A stretch of 64,000 nt of DNA from NCBI GenBank assembly GCA_963680875.1, contig OY804576.1, positions 76,947,668 to 77,011,667 of the forward strand. Direction: 5' to 3'. The notes beneath the pieces are model-generated. The model saw only the letters and a program-made list of their open reading frames with translations, was not told where the DNA came from and did no database searches. Below, piece after piece: positions 12,746 to 25,000 of the stretch (its first letter is position 1; every line of letters starts with the position of its first letter). Source of the DNA: Bathymodiolus brooksi. Taxonomy: Eukaryota > Mollusca > Bivalvia > Mytilida > Modiolidae. The position numbers and the translations under genes were made by a program.

Positions 12746-13262
12746 GACTAAGAATGGTTGAAATTTGACAAGAATACTGTCCGACAGAATCCTTTATTAA
12801 GGGGTGATTTCCTTGATAGAGGGTTACTGCTAACAAGGAAGCTACTGAACCAAGGGTTAAGTTGAAGTCATCACTTTGAAAGTTTTATGGTCACCACCAT
12901 GACTTATTTGACAGTTATTTAATATCTGTGTCACAAATGACCACGGATATGTTCCACTTGTAAACACTTCCTGGTCCTTTCCTCATTCATGACTTGTCAC
13001 GGGGTTTGTAACTAGATTAACACGATGGGTGCCACTAGTGGACCAGGAACTGCTTACCCTTCCAGACCACCTGCGTTCACCCTGATTTTTAGTGGGGTTC
13101 GTATTACTCGATCTTTAGTTATTTGTGTATGTTTTGTAGATCGTTGTTTGTCCTTTTGTACTTTTTTTTTTGCCATTGTGTTGTCTGTTCTTGGATTTAC
13201 GGATTCTGATTACCCCTTTGGTATCTTCAAACTCTTTTTTTTGACTCCATTCGAGTCCCATT
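12746..13262 (+). pseudogene. Retroelement reverse-transcriptase C-terminal remnant and 3' UTR
   Basis: Broken frames from 12,810 read RGLLLTRKLLNQG, then after a frameshift VKLKSSL, a stop, and KFYGHHHDLFD followed by SVSQMTTDMFHL and a stop. This looks like the C-terminal tail of a reverse-transcriptase family common in lophotrochozoans, followed by its 3' UTR ('ggtgccactagtggaccagg'). Frameshifts and stops make it a dead fragment. The inverted copy is at 13,985-14,497. Confidence 0.6.
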
Positions 13263-13345
13263 AACAGGTTGAATGTCCATTGGTTTCTACCATTCTCATT
13301 AATGTGTTTTGGAGTTTGTGAGTGGTCAGAGGAGTGGGTAGTGTT

Positions 13346-13900
13346 AATAAAGTTGGACATGATGTTAACATGTACTGTTAAAGGTATATAAATTGTCATT
13401 ACTTGGCATCCATCCTTGTCCATAAACTTTTACATTTTTATCTCCTTCTCTGAAACCACAAAGCCCATTGGAAGTTAACTTTGAATGAATGTTCATTGGA
13501 TGGTCCTCTAAAACGTCTGGGTGGTTTTGTTGATCTGAAATGCACAAAAGAGACAAGAGTCCCAGAGGTGGCAGAAAGGGGTTGCGCTTGAGTTTACAGC
13601 TTGTATATATTCATACTTTTTATAGAGTTCCCGGTCTCTGAGCACTAAACTATTAAGTCAATGACTTTTAAAAAATATTCTCATCTTATTATTCACAGCG
13701 TTTTTCAGAAGATATCAACAGATTGAAAAGTATTCAGACACTGTCCTGCCTGTAGATGACCGGAATGATAGCCTTTGCAATTCGATTTTGGTTCAAAGTT
13801 GATCATTGTTGCCCTATTATGTCTTCCGATGTATATATATATGTGTGTGCACAAAGGATTTGTAAGAGTATCCATCAGTCTGGTCGTTCAAAATATTTGA
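13346..13900. other. Single-copy spacer at the palindrome centre
   Basis: Symmetry stops at 'gagtgggtagtgtt' on the left and resumes at 'aacactacccactc' on the right, leaving about 555 bp that are not mirrored. Part of the spacer resembles 'ctctgaaaccacaaagcccat' blocks of the repeat family at 59-60 kb. No gene seen. Confidence 0.75.
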
Positions 13901-13984
13901 ACACTACCCACTCCTCTGACCACTCACAAACTCCAAAACACATTAATGAGAATGGTAGAAACCAATGGACATACAACTTGTTAA

Positions 13985-14497
13985 TGGGACTCAAAAAAAA
14001 GAGTTTGAAGATAGTGATACCAAAGGGGTAATCAGAATCCGTAAATCCAAGAACAGACAACACAATGGCAAAAAAAAAAGTACAAAAGGACAAACAACGA
14101 TCTACAAAACATACACATACAACTAAAGATCGAGTAACATGAACCCCACTAAAAATCAGGGTGAATGCAGGTGCTCCGGAAGGGTAGGCAGTTCCTGGTC
14201 CACTAGTGGCACCCATCGTGTTAATCTAGTTACAAACCCCGTGACAAGTCATGAATGAGGAAAGGACCGGGAAGTGTTTACAAGTGGAACATATCCGTGG
14301 TCATTTGTGACACAGATATTAAATAACTGTCAAATAAGTCATGGTGGTGACCATAAAACTTTCAAAGTGATGACTTCAACTTAACCCTTGGTTCAGTAGC
14401 TTCCTTGTTAGCAGTAACCCTCTATCAAGGAAATCACCCCTTAATAAAGGATCCTGTCAGACAGTGTTCTTGTCAAATTTCAACCATTCTTAGTCAG
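13985..14497 (-). pseudogene. Inverted copy of the retroelement remnant
   Basis: Mirror of 12,746-13,262 with only scattered base changes. It carries the same disrupted LLLTRKLL region and 3' UTR on the minus strand. Confidence 0.6.
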
Positions 14498-14714
14498 GAA
14501 GATATTGTAAAATTTACTCACTATAGGTTGTGATAAACATTAAGAAACAAATTACAAAATGTAATTATTTTTTGTTTTGTATTTTTTTAGTTTTGGTTTT
14601 TTGTTTGTTTTTTATTTATTGTATTGTGTGTGTGGTTTTTTTTTTGGTGGGAGCGGAGGGGGGAGGACACAATTGAAATTAGATGTTTGTTGGATTTATT
14701 TTGGCGGGTACACT

Positions 14715-14824
14715 ATCTAATTAAAATTAGATCTCCGCACCTGCTCCCTATTTTCTATCGGTTGTTTTGTAGTCTCCGCCTGCAAAACCGATAGCAAGTG
14801 CTGAGATTTAATTCTAATTAGATT
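14715..14824. mobile_element. Palindromic MITE, mirror copy of 11,342
   Basis: Same inverted ends ('atctaattaaaattagatc') and core as the left-arm copy, with a few substitutions at the outer end. Confidence 0.7.
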
Positions 14825-15279
14825 GGGGAGTACAGACTTAAAAATAGATACATTTTTGTGTGCTTAACCAACATTTAATTTAGGTATGATTGTGTTACAC
14901 AATACTTGATTTCAAACAATCTCTTCCAAGTAACACTCCTGTTTTTTTCTTTTATTTCAACTTAATATAGCGATTCAATGGAAGATTAAACTGTAAATCA
15001 GTATTTAAAATATATAAAACAAAGATGTCGTGACCCTTGTGAACCCCTGACCCCATACCCATGTAACAGTGGTATGATAATATCAGGAACAGTGAATAAA
15101 AAAGATATTATAAATTTTAATACTTTTATTACAGATTAATTGCTATCTATATTTTTAAAAATATCAATATACAAAACAATACACAAACAAATTAATTATA
15201 TTTAAAAAAAATTGTATAAAATCATAAAGGAAGTCAATAATATAAATAATAACAAAACCAATTGTATTGAATAATATAG

Positions 15280-15534
15280 GGTTATGGTTATGGTGTTTAA
15301 CATCACTTTCAACAATATTTCAATTATATCAGGGAGGTCAGTTTTATTGGTGGAGGAAACCGGAGTACCCGGAGAAAACCACTGACCTGTTGTAAGTCAC
15401 TGACAAACTTTATCACATAATGTTGTATAGAGTACACTTTCTCATGAGCAGGATTCAAACAACTTTAGTGGTTATAGGCACCGATTGCCTAGGTAGTTGT
15501 AAATTCAACTACCATACGATCCCGACCACCCCTG
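15280..15534 (-). mobile_element. SINE family A, mirror of 10,633 copy
   Basis: Minus-strand A-family element with head at 15,534 and the 'ggttatggtgtttaacatc' tail at the low coordinate. Confidence 0.8.
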
Positions 15535-15609
15535 AATAATAAAACTGTGCATAATGACACATAATTACATATATGTTTACATATTTATACTATTGTTGAT
15601 TGGTTTTGT

Positions 15610-15875
15610 GAGAATGGATTTATCATAGCAACATCACATTAAATGTGAATCCTGAGATGTGATAAGAAGTCTATATCATAGCAACATCACATTAAATGTG
15701 AATCCTGAGATGTGATAAGAAGTCTATATCATAGCAACATCACATTAAATGTGAATCCTGAGATGTGATAGGAAGTCTATATCATAGCAACATCACATTA
15801 AATGTGAATCCTGAGATGTGATAAGTCATAGCAACATCACATTAAATGTGAATCCTGAGATGTGATAAGAAGTCT
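15610..15875. repeat. 53-bp tandem repeat, right inner arm only
   Basis: About five copies of a unit containing 'catagcaacatcacattaaa' and 'gtgaatcctgagatgtgata'. The left arm has a single copy at about 10,490-10,555, so the array expanded after the inner duplication. One unit is shorter. Confidence 0.9.
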
Positions 15876-16076
15876 ATTTCGAGCAAAACCAATCAATGGC
15901 TATGTCCTGAGGTATCCATCAATTTTGGATGTCAAAACGGAATGAAATGAAAAAGATTTTTTATAATAATGTTAGAGACAATTCTTCCTTAGATTATTTG
16001 TTTGGGGGAGGTGGGGGTTGTTTGTTGCTTGTTGGAAATTTTTAATTTTAAAAGTGACCCACAATCATCCAAAAAA

Positions 16077-16305
16077 ACTTTCAACAATATTTCAGTTATA
16101 TCATGGCGGTCAGTTTTATTGGTGGAGGAAATCGGAGTACCCATAGAAAACCACGACCTGTCACAAGTCACTGACAAACTATTTTGTATCGAGTACACCT
16201 CGTCAAGAACGGGGCTCGAACTCACAACTATAGTGGTGATAGGCACTGATTGCACAGGTAGTTGTAAATCCAACTACCATACGATTATGACCACCATGGC
16301 CACCT
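16077..16305 (-). mobile_element. SINE family A, mirror of 10,227 copy, tail retained
   Basis: Minus-strand element from the 'ttatggtc' head region near 16,305 to the conserved 'caacaatatttcagttatat' tail. It retains sequence missing from the left-arm copy. Confidence 0.75.
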
Positions 16306-16490
16306 GATAATAAATGTAGTGTAGCACATTCCACATATGATTTTAATAAGATTAATAAGATAATGATCCTATATATTATATAGTAATAATAATAAATGTT
16401 GGGTCAATTTTCTAATTCTAATAAAAAATCTTTTGGTGATGGAGTCTCCAAGTCATTCAAACTCTCTGTATATATACCAGTAATATAAAA

Positions 16491-16643
16491 TTAGGTTTCA
16501 ACACTTTCACACAAAGTTAAAGTACACATGACCCCTCCTTTTGGTTTCAGTGTGGCTCTTTCCTCAATTTCAAAAGATTGGTCTGGGTCCAATTCGAATT
16601 TAAATCTCTGCATGATTTTTGGTAATATAATTTTGGCTTCAAC
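16491..16643 (-). CDS. Orphan terminal exon of the CYP46A-like P450
   Basis: 153 nt preceded by a good acceptor ('cttgttccag') and ending in TAA. It encodes 50 residues beginning VEAKIILPKIMQRFKFEL and ending in CESVET, as in the plus-strand gene. It sits in the inner palindrome copy with no heme or upstream exons of its own. The minus-strand P450 reaches its own terminal exon at 19,008-19,160 first, so this exon is either inert or an alternative last exon. A TIR element is inserted immediately upstream of its acceptor. Confidence 0.75.
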   Translation of the reverse strand, partial: VEAKIILPKIMQRFKFELDPDQSFEIEERATLKPKGGVMCTLTLCESVET

Positions 16644-16654
16644 CTGGAACAAGA

Positions 16655-17235
16655 TGAACTGTGAGCTAATGCTCACGTATGATACCCCCGCTCTTCGGCA
16701 AACAGGAAGTAGGAATCTGACGGGTCAAAAACCGCTTCCCACGATATGGGGTACCTATATGAAGCTTGTGACCAAATATCAGATTTCTGCCATCAATAGT
16801 TGCCGAGAAAAATGCGACGAAAAATGAGCATATATGTTCAATGTGTATAAAAATCAACAAAGTCGGCAAACAGAAAGCAGGAATCTGATGGGTCCAAAAA
16901 TGCTTCCCACCATATGGGGTACCGATATGAAGCTTGTGACCAAATATCAGATTTGTGTCGTCAATAGTTGCTGAGAAAAATGCGACGACAAATGTGCATA
17001 TATGTTCAATGTGTATAAAAACCAACTAAGTCGGCAAACAAGAAGTAGGAATCTGACGGGTCCAAAAACGCTACCCACAATATGGCATACCTATATGAAG
17101 CTTGGGATCAAATATCAGATTTCTGCCATTGATAGTTGCTGAGAAAAATGCGACGAAAAATATCTTGGACGGACGGAAGGACGGACAGATGGACAGAGGT
17201 AAAACAGTATACCCCCTTCCCCCTCCGGGGAGCGG
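16655..17235. mobile_element. TIR element with ~170-bp internal tandem units ('taccccc' ends)
   Basis: The inverted ends 'gatacccccgctcttcgg' and 'ccggggagcgggggtata' bound about 2.6 tandem copies of a ~170-bp unit that contains 'ggaatctgacgggtc' and 'atatgaagcttgtgac'. It splits a site that is continuous in the left arm ('ttttattccag' before the last exon) and so postdates the inner palindrome. Confidence 0.75.
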
Positions 17236-18096
17236 GGGTATAATAAAAATAGAAACAAAAAACATAATTAAAAAGTGTATATTGTATATCAGAAACATCT
17301 CATATGGATATCTTATAAAACTATAACATATGCCCTAAACTATGTTACTAATTGTAAGGGATACTGAATTACTGAATAAAAAAAAAAGAGAGTCTCAACT
17401 CTAGTACAATGTACTGTGCATCAAGGCACATTTCAGCACTTTCAGGGAAGAAGAATAATAGACTCTTTCATGACAGCATATTAAAGAACAGAGATAAGAC
17501 TGCTGAGAATAAACCAGGGATTCTCAAGATCTTGTATTGTAACCCTTGGTACATTCCAACACTTTCAGAGAAAAATATTAAAAGGTTCTAATCTTTCATG
17601 ACAGCATATTGAAGATCAGAGAATAGGAATATCTTCCACAAAGGGAAAAGTTGCCTCCTTTCCTAATGTGGAATGAGAACAAAACATGTAGAATTTCTCA
17701 CACAAGTGAAAGATAAGACTTCTTAATCTTTAATTTGGTCAAATAAAAACAGAATATATCATTTCTATATGCCATGGGTCAAATATCAAAGGTTATTATG
17801 GAAAAAATGGTATTTATTTACCCATTTATATTTTACTGATTGATTGGTGTTGAACGCCAACATTTGAAATTTCTGATAACAGTAATGGTTCAGCAGTTTC
17901 AGAGGAGAAGATTTAAATGTGAAAGTTTACAATGTACGACGGACATATGAATAAAGACGAAAAGTGTACACAATATTAAATGTAACCAAATGATAGTGGA
18001 TTGCCATATAAAAAAACAATATAAAAAATTATGCAACAAATACCAAATAATATTAGATTAGACCTTTGAGCAAGTACCATTCATTTAAAAATGAAA

Positions 18097-18327
18097 GGGG
18101 CCATTGTGGTCATATGGTATTTGGATTTACAGCTACCTATGCAATCAGTGCCTATCACCACTAACATTGTGAGTTTGAATCCTGCTCAGGCGATGTGATT
18201 ATGTTTGTCAGTGACTTGCAGCAGATCTGTGGTTTTCTCCAGGTACTCTGGTTACCTCCACCAATAAAACTGACTGCCATGATATAATTGAAATATTGTT
18301 GAAAGTGACGTTAAATACCATAACCCC
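18097..18327 (+). mobile_element. SINE family A
   Basis: Head 'ggggccattgtggtcatatg' through 'ccaccaataaaactgactgc' to 'gacgttaaataccataacc', followed by an A/C-rich tail. It lies just outside the inner palindrome. Confidence 0.75.
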
Positions 18328-18699
18328 TAAACCCCCCCACACCCCACACCCCCAAAAAAAAGAAGGGTAATACATATATAGAATACATCTTGAAAAAATA
18401 AAGTTTAAGATATTGTAAAACTAATATAAGGCGTACAAAACATCATTCTGGTTAAAATTATATGTTACATACGCTTCACTCTTGATGACATCATTTCATA
18501 TTACACATTGGTGAACTGTATCCAATGAAAATGGAGCTGGAAAAATCTTGTCTTAGGGTTGTGTCACAGGCAGTAAAGGAAAAGTAAGAGAATACTCAAG
18601 GTCACCCAGATGAAAGGATAAAGGTTAGGTTGATGTGTATCTGATTGTTAATGGAGCATAGCGTACTTGACATTACATGAAGAAAGTTTAGATTGACGT
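18328..18699. other. Junction segment between inner copy and the resident 3' end
   Basis: A poly-C/A-rich SINE tail is followed by about 350 bp without recognised genes or repeats. Left-arm homology is lost here, consistent with a duplication breakpoint region (17,970-18,700). Confidence 0.5.
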
Positions 18700-18820
18700 G
18701 TGTTTAACGTCACTTTTAATAATATCTCAGTTTTATTGGTGGAGGAAACCGGAGTACCCGGAAAAAACTACTGACCTGCTGTAAGTCATTGACAAACTTT
18801 ATCATATAATGTTGTATCAT
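18700..18820 (-). mobile_element. SINE family A, 3' fragment
   Basis: Minus-strand fragment with 'attggtggaggaaaccggag' and the 'gttgtatcatg' end. It lacks the tRNA-like head. Confidence 0.6.
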
Positions 18821-19007
18821 GTAATAAATGTAGTGTAGCGTAATTCACATATGATTTTAATCAGCTTGACAAATTTATCAAATAAATGATCCTACATATA
18901 GTAATAATAATAAATGTTGCATCAATTTTCTAATCGTATTAAAAATCTTTTGGTGATGGAATCTCTAAGTCATTCAAACTCTCCGTATATATACCAGTAA
19001 TATAAAA

Positions 19008-22000
19008 TTAGGTTTCAACACTGTCACACAAAGTTAAAGTACACATGACCCCTCCTTTTGGTTTCAGTGTGGTTCTTTCTACAATTTCAAAAGATTGGTC
19101 TGGGGCCAATTCAAAGTTAAATCTCTGCATGATTTTAGCTAATATAATTTTGGCTTCAACCTGGAATAAAATAGAAACAAAAAACATAATAAACATTGTA
19201 TATCAGAACATCAGACATATATATGTTATAAAACTTTAACACATGCCATAAACTAATTGTCTCACATGAGAAACGTCATTTATATAAGAAACATTTTTTC
19301 CATTATAGTTCTGTGTTCAACAATTTTCAATGGTTGCAATCACTTCAATTTCCGAATAGCACTAGAAATCCAAGCTTTAGAACGGACTATCCCTATGACC
19401 ATAAATTTACAGTTTGGGTTCAAACTTTTTGAAGGTTTCTAAGAAGATTTTATGTATTTTTCATTGACTCTAATGTTAAACTATATTTTACAGAGAAGCC
19501 ATTTCCAATTCCTGATCAGAAAATTCCAGGGGAAAATTTTATTCTGTAGTCCTACTAATATCGTTCATGTATAGTTTGGGTTGAAACAGTTCAGTGGTAT
19601 TGAATTGATTTTAAGAAAGTCCTTTGGTAAACTTGTATATCAAGGTTATAGACATCTTGAATTTCCAACCATTTTACAAAACAAGCTTTGAATAGGACCG
19701 TTAAAAGATACCAACAGTGTAGCAATTTAATCTAAATTTTTCTGAAAATAAAACCCATCCTTTGTAGAGAGTTGTTTATATTTTGTAACAATTCCATCAA
19801 CAGTTTGATTTCAGAGTTAACGGTAATCAACATACATGTACATTATTGACCTAGCTAGGAGGCCATGTTTTATTGACACACAAACAAAAAACTTATAGAT
19901 AGAGGAGCATCCAATGAACATTCCTGCTACCATTTAATTTCAACTTTCTCTGCAGCTTCAGAGTATAAAAAAGCGACAGGTGATGCCCTGACAGAGAGAA
20001 AAAAAGATGACAAGTGTACACAGTTGAGGTCAAAACATATTTTCAATTTTAAGTAAACAGTTTTTGTCAAAATTTAATTTTAATTACAACTACTATGATA
20101 CTTACTTCAGCAAAGTTTTTTCCAATACAAGTTCTTGGACCAAGTGTAAATGGAAAGTAAGTGTAAGATGGTATTCTAAAATGAATAAATATTAGTTATT
20201 TAGGACTATTAAAACCAAAGGGTCTTATGAGCCTGTATCACTCATTAGACTTAAAATGGCATAACATACCACACAAACATATATTTTTATATATATTTAT
20301 AATTGTTTTAAACTTTGTTCAATATTCTTGAATTTGAGTTTTTATAACTCTGTTCAATGATTATCGAGTTTACTTTATTCTCAACTTTGTTTTAGTATAT
20401 AAATTTTTCGTAGTCATACTGTATAACCGGTAATTTCTGCAGTGTGAAATTTCTGCGGTTTTTGGTCTAAAAAGAAGACATTTAATTTTTGCAGATTTTT
20501 ATTTCTGCGGATTGAAAATCTCGACACCGAAAAAAAATTGTTTGTATTACAGGAAGCAACAACTGAAGCGATGTTTCGATAAACAACTGGTGCATATTAC
20601 AGTCATCCTTAGAAGTAAAAACATATTTATTTCTTTAGAAAGTTTTCAAACTTCTGAATACGCATTTGGTTAACTTCAAATTTGTCTTGAGAAACTAATT
20701 TTTCACCCTTTTCACGAACTATTTTGATGACAGGAAATACGAAGTCAACAGTTGGATCGATATCGGTATAATGTTTGATATTTCGGATATATATTTTTAA
20801 TGTCGAATTTTCATACTTTATCATATAACAATTTTTTAAAAAGAATTATGATTAGAAGCAATTATATTCAATTCTTTTAGTATAATGTAGACATAAAAAC
20901 TCGGGTTAACCGGAATTCTACTACCAGTATATTTCTATTTGTTTGGTTTTTAGATGAATCCTGAGATCACACAGTTTGATATTATTCAATCGAAGCTACT
21001 ACAACAATTTAAAAAAAAACAAAACACTAATGTTAATTTATGTAATAACAATCTTAAATATTGCTTTAATAAACTGTATTATGATTGTAAACATTTAATC
21101 ACGTGATTGTTTCAATTATTGTCGGTGTCAGCTTGGTACAATCATATTTCGTTATTTGGATTAATTGTAATTAACAGTTAAAAATCATCATGCCACAGCT
21201 AAATAACCTTTAATTGTTGTGTAAACAATTTTATAGTACCAGTTGTTTTTTATCTGGATATAGTAATTAGGACTAATTAAATATTTGGAGTTATGAGTTT
21301 GAAAAGGTATTTTGTACCGGACATTAAACATTTATTTTACATAATATTCTGCGATTTTAATTTCTGCGGTCTGGGATTGACCGCAGAAATTAGATTGCCG
21401 CAGAAATTATCGGTTATACGGTATGTTAAATTATGTCTACAATTAAAAGAATGCATAGCACATTCATGCCATTTTTTGGGTTTTAGATCTTTCAGTGGTT
21501 TCACAGAAGAATCTAAAACAATAGATATTCTATGGTAAACTATGTCCATCAGTGATGGCCATCTTGGAATTCATACTGGATTTTGTAAACGACATTAACC
21601 AATCATTCATGTTTAGTTTGGGTTTTAATCTTCTTTGTTGTTTTTACAAAGACATTTTCACATATCACATTGTCTTTTATGTTAAACTATGTCCTGCGGT
21701 GGAGTCAAAACATAGCCTATATCATACATTCGAGTGTATATTTGTTACGAAAAGAATGCTTAAATATTTTTTTTTTTAAATATATTCATTTGAAAATGTG
21801 TAAAAAAGAAAAATTGACAGCCATGCCTTTTCAAAATTATAAATATAACATCTATACACCATTAGCAGTGACATATTTTATTATGTCTACACTGCACTAA
21901 CGACAAATGATAAAAAAAAATTATGAAAAGAAAATTTTATATGGAATTTGAATTGAACTTATAAATAAAATCATGTAAAAAAATTAAAGTAATATTTACA

Positions 22001-25000
22001 TAAAATTTATTCATATTTGGGAAAAAAAAACTTGCTTAATTTGTTGTTAAAGCATACAAAATAATCTCATTTAACAAATTAATTTGTCATATTTTCATGT
22101 CTTTCCCAACCAGGACCCAGATTTTCATCAGTACATATCATTGTGTTCTCTGAGTTGTGTAGTTTGAGATCCCATAAGTGAGATTTGTTTTGTGGTTAGG
22201 GAGAATGTAGACCTTCACCAATTACCTACTTTCATGATAATTTTTTTTTTATATTCACATGAAAGTTCAGGGGTTTTAAATTTTTTCTAATATAAATTTT
22301 AACCAAAGCCCACTTTAGACTACAAATACAATCAACTGTGCATTCAACCACACATCCACAATTGTTGGAGAAGTTCTTATGTTTAATTAAAAATTTTTTT
22401 TAGACGAATGATGACAGCTGCAAAGGTAACACAAAATTATTAATAAATATGTTAATTCATTGGATTCTTACTTGCTTTCAGCTTCAGGATTAAATCTTTC
22501 AGGATCAAACTTCAAAGGATCTGGAAAAAATTCTTCAAGCCTTGAACTAACATAGGTACTCATCTATAAATAGAACATAAAATTATTACAGTAAATTCAT
22601 GTAACAATATTTAGCTTCCCAGTCCTAAAGTTTTTGTACCAAATATCCTCACTAATTCCTGATACATCCATGAGAAGTTTGATGCTACCAAAGTGGTAAT
22701 CAGAGGCATTAATTCAAAGGATTGAAAATACAAGAATGAAAAGGCAAACAATGGTCACCAAAATACTACACAGAAAACTTAGCATTGAATATCACTATCC
22801 CCACTAAAAGGTGTCTGAAGTTATGTGCTCCAAAAGGACGAAGCAGTTCCTGCCCCATTAATTAAACCCGCCATGTTACTCATGTTAAAAAAAACGGTGA
22901 CTGAGGAAAGGACACATTTGCCTACATGGTCATCTGTGACAGTCAGATATATATTCTATAACATTAAACAGTCAAACTTTTGAAGTGATGAATTCAAATT
23001 TACCACTAAGAACTTTGAATCTGTTGTCTCCTTGTTAGCAGCAAGCTTCTATCAAGGAAATGCTGATAGACGACACAAATAAAAGTGTAGATATCAAATT
23101 TAGTGCATACAATGCGTTCCTGGAATAACCTTCATCAGGTACACTCAAAATCGAAAGATTGGAAAGAAAAATAATTTTGGGAGCAATAAAACCAAACAAA
23201 CACTTTCACCAAACATTACAAATGAATTGTGAATCAAAAACTCAAGAAATATTTTAATGCTATTCCATGATTATACATGTACACCAATTACCCTAAAATA
23301 ATACCTGTATAGTACATAAGGACTTTTAAAATGGGCAAAAATATAAATTAAGTACAGTGGTCCCCTTCTAATAAGGCCCCTCCAACCAAAGGCCCCCTCT
23401 CTTATCAAGCCTAATTTCATATTTACTGAGATAGTAAATTACTGCTAAATTGTTCCCTTCAAGAGAGGCAACCACTCTTATAAGGCCACTTTTTCTTTGT
23501 AGAAGGGGTGGCCTTATAAGAGGGGAACTACTGTACAAAAATATATTTGATTAAAAAAAAATCTAATATTGACCCATTTCATATTGTTTTTTGTTCTAAT
23601 TATTTAAGTAATTTTCTCATACGGTTAGGTGTTAAACTATGTGTGACAGTGTCGTAGCCACTTTAATAAGAACTTCATCCAAAATTATTAAGTCATGGCT
23701 TGAATAAATAATTACTAAACATTTTTAACATGTTTATCATTTCATCCTACCAATTAGGTCGGGCCAAAAAAACCAAGTTACTTTTGATTAGATTATGGTG
23801 ATGTCTGCTTTGTACTATATCAACGCTCAAGAGTGGGTTTTTATAGAGCTTGCATAGTGGCAACAACAGTCCACAGACAGATATATCGCTCTAATTGGAC
23901 TGAGACTGACTCCAAGCTTTCACTCCTGAATGCTTCAAGCTTAGCAGATAAACAGCAATAACACATTTTACAGCCTGTACCGGTAGTTTGAACCCATGAT
24001 CTACCACACCCAAGGTGAGAATCCCCAACCCTTTCATCACCAAGGTGGTCTCTTTCAACTAAAATGTGTTTCAAGACACCAGACCAGTATTGTACAAGAG
24101 CTATATTATAGTAAGGTTCAACTGTAATGTGTTTCAAGACGCTTGACCTGTACTGTACAAGAGCTATTTATAGTAACATACCATCACATGTGTTCCTACA
24201 GGTATTTTGTATCCTAATATATCTATTTCATGTATTGTTTCTCTAAATGTGTTTGGTGCTGGAGGGTAGAGCCGAAGTGTTTCTTTTATAACCATGTCTA
24301 GATATGTCATTTTATTAACATCGTCCATTTTTATGAAAGATTTTACTCCAACCACATTATTTACTTCTTTCCTCAATCTAAAAAAAAAACATCAAACAAA
24401 ATTATCTATCAATGACCTACGGTATATATATACAATATTGGTGTATTGACGGTAAATATAGAATTTATGTGGTGAGGCTTAGAAACGGGGGAAAGACGAG
24501 ATTCAGCGAGTCTTCCATCCGTTTCGTGCCGAGCCACATAAATTCTATATTTACCGTCAATACACCAATATTGTATTTATCCTGCAATAAAATTTGCAAA
24601 CAAAAAATGTTATTTAATTTAATAATAAACAAAAAGTAGTTCCGGTAAAGGCCATGGTTAATAGCTTTATTAGGGTAATGTGAAAAGTGTTATTATGACA
24701 CTGTCGTAATAAAGCAACAGTTTATTTCAACCCATTTATTATGACAGAAAATAACCCAATTGCAGGATAAATATATATATATATATGCATAAATTGGTTA
24801 TGCTATGAAGAGTCTAAATAGTGATCGTCCACAATTCCACTAATATCAACAATCTTAGCTTGGGACATGCACAAAATTGTGACAGGGCTATCAAGTATCT
24901 TGAGACTAGACTAGAAACGGTTATTTATGCATAGGACTTTAAACTTTGCAAAATAATTACCTACCCTTGGACTGAAATCTAAAGGGAATTTCACACACAC

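Larger units (their letters stand above)
1..13345 (+). repeat. Left arm of a large inverted duplication
   Basis: Exons, introns and mobile elements in this arm recur in reverse-complement order at 13,901 to about 30,990. Examples are the P450 exons at 1133, 3914, 5078, 5574, 7635, 9018 and 9890, which match right-arm exons of identical length (157, 63, 73, 196, 92, 70 and 153 nt). Intron sequence between the exons also matches. The arm runs off the left edge of the window. Large differences are later insertions: 11,600-12,745 is only here, and several elements are only in the right arm. Confidence 0.9.
9167..13345 (+). repeat. Left arm of the younger inner palindrome
   Basis: This segment has two homologues on the right: a close one at 13,901-17,970 and a more diverged one at about 18,700-20,050. 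By eye, a 200-bp stretch after the stop codon differs from the close copy at only about five positions, while the outer copy shows many more changes and indels. This indicates a second, later inverted duplication of the 3' end of the plus-strand P450 locus. Confidence 0.8.
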
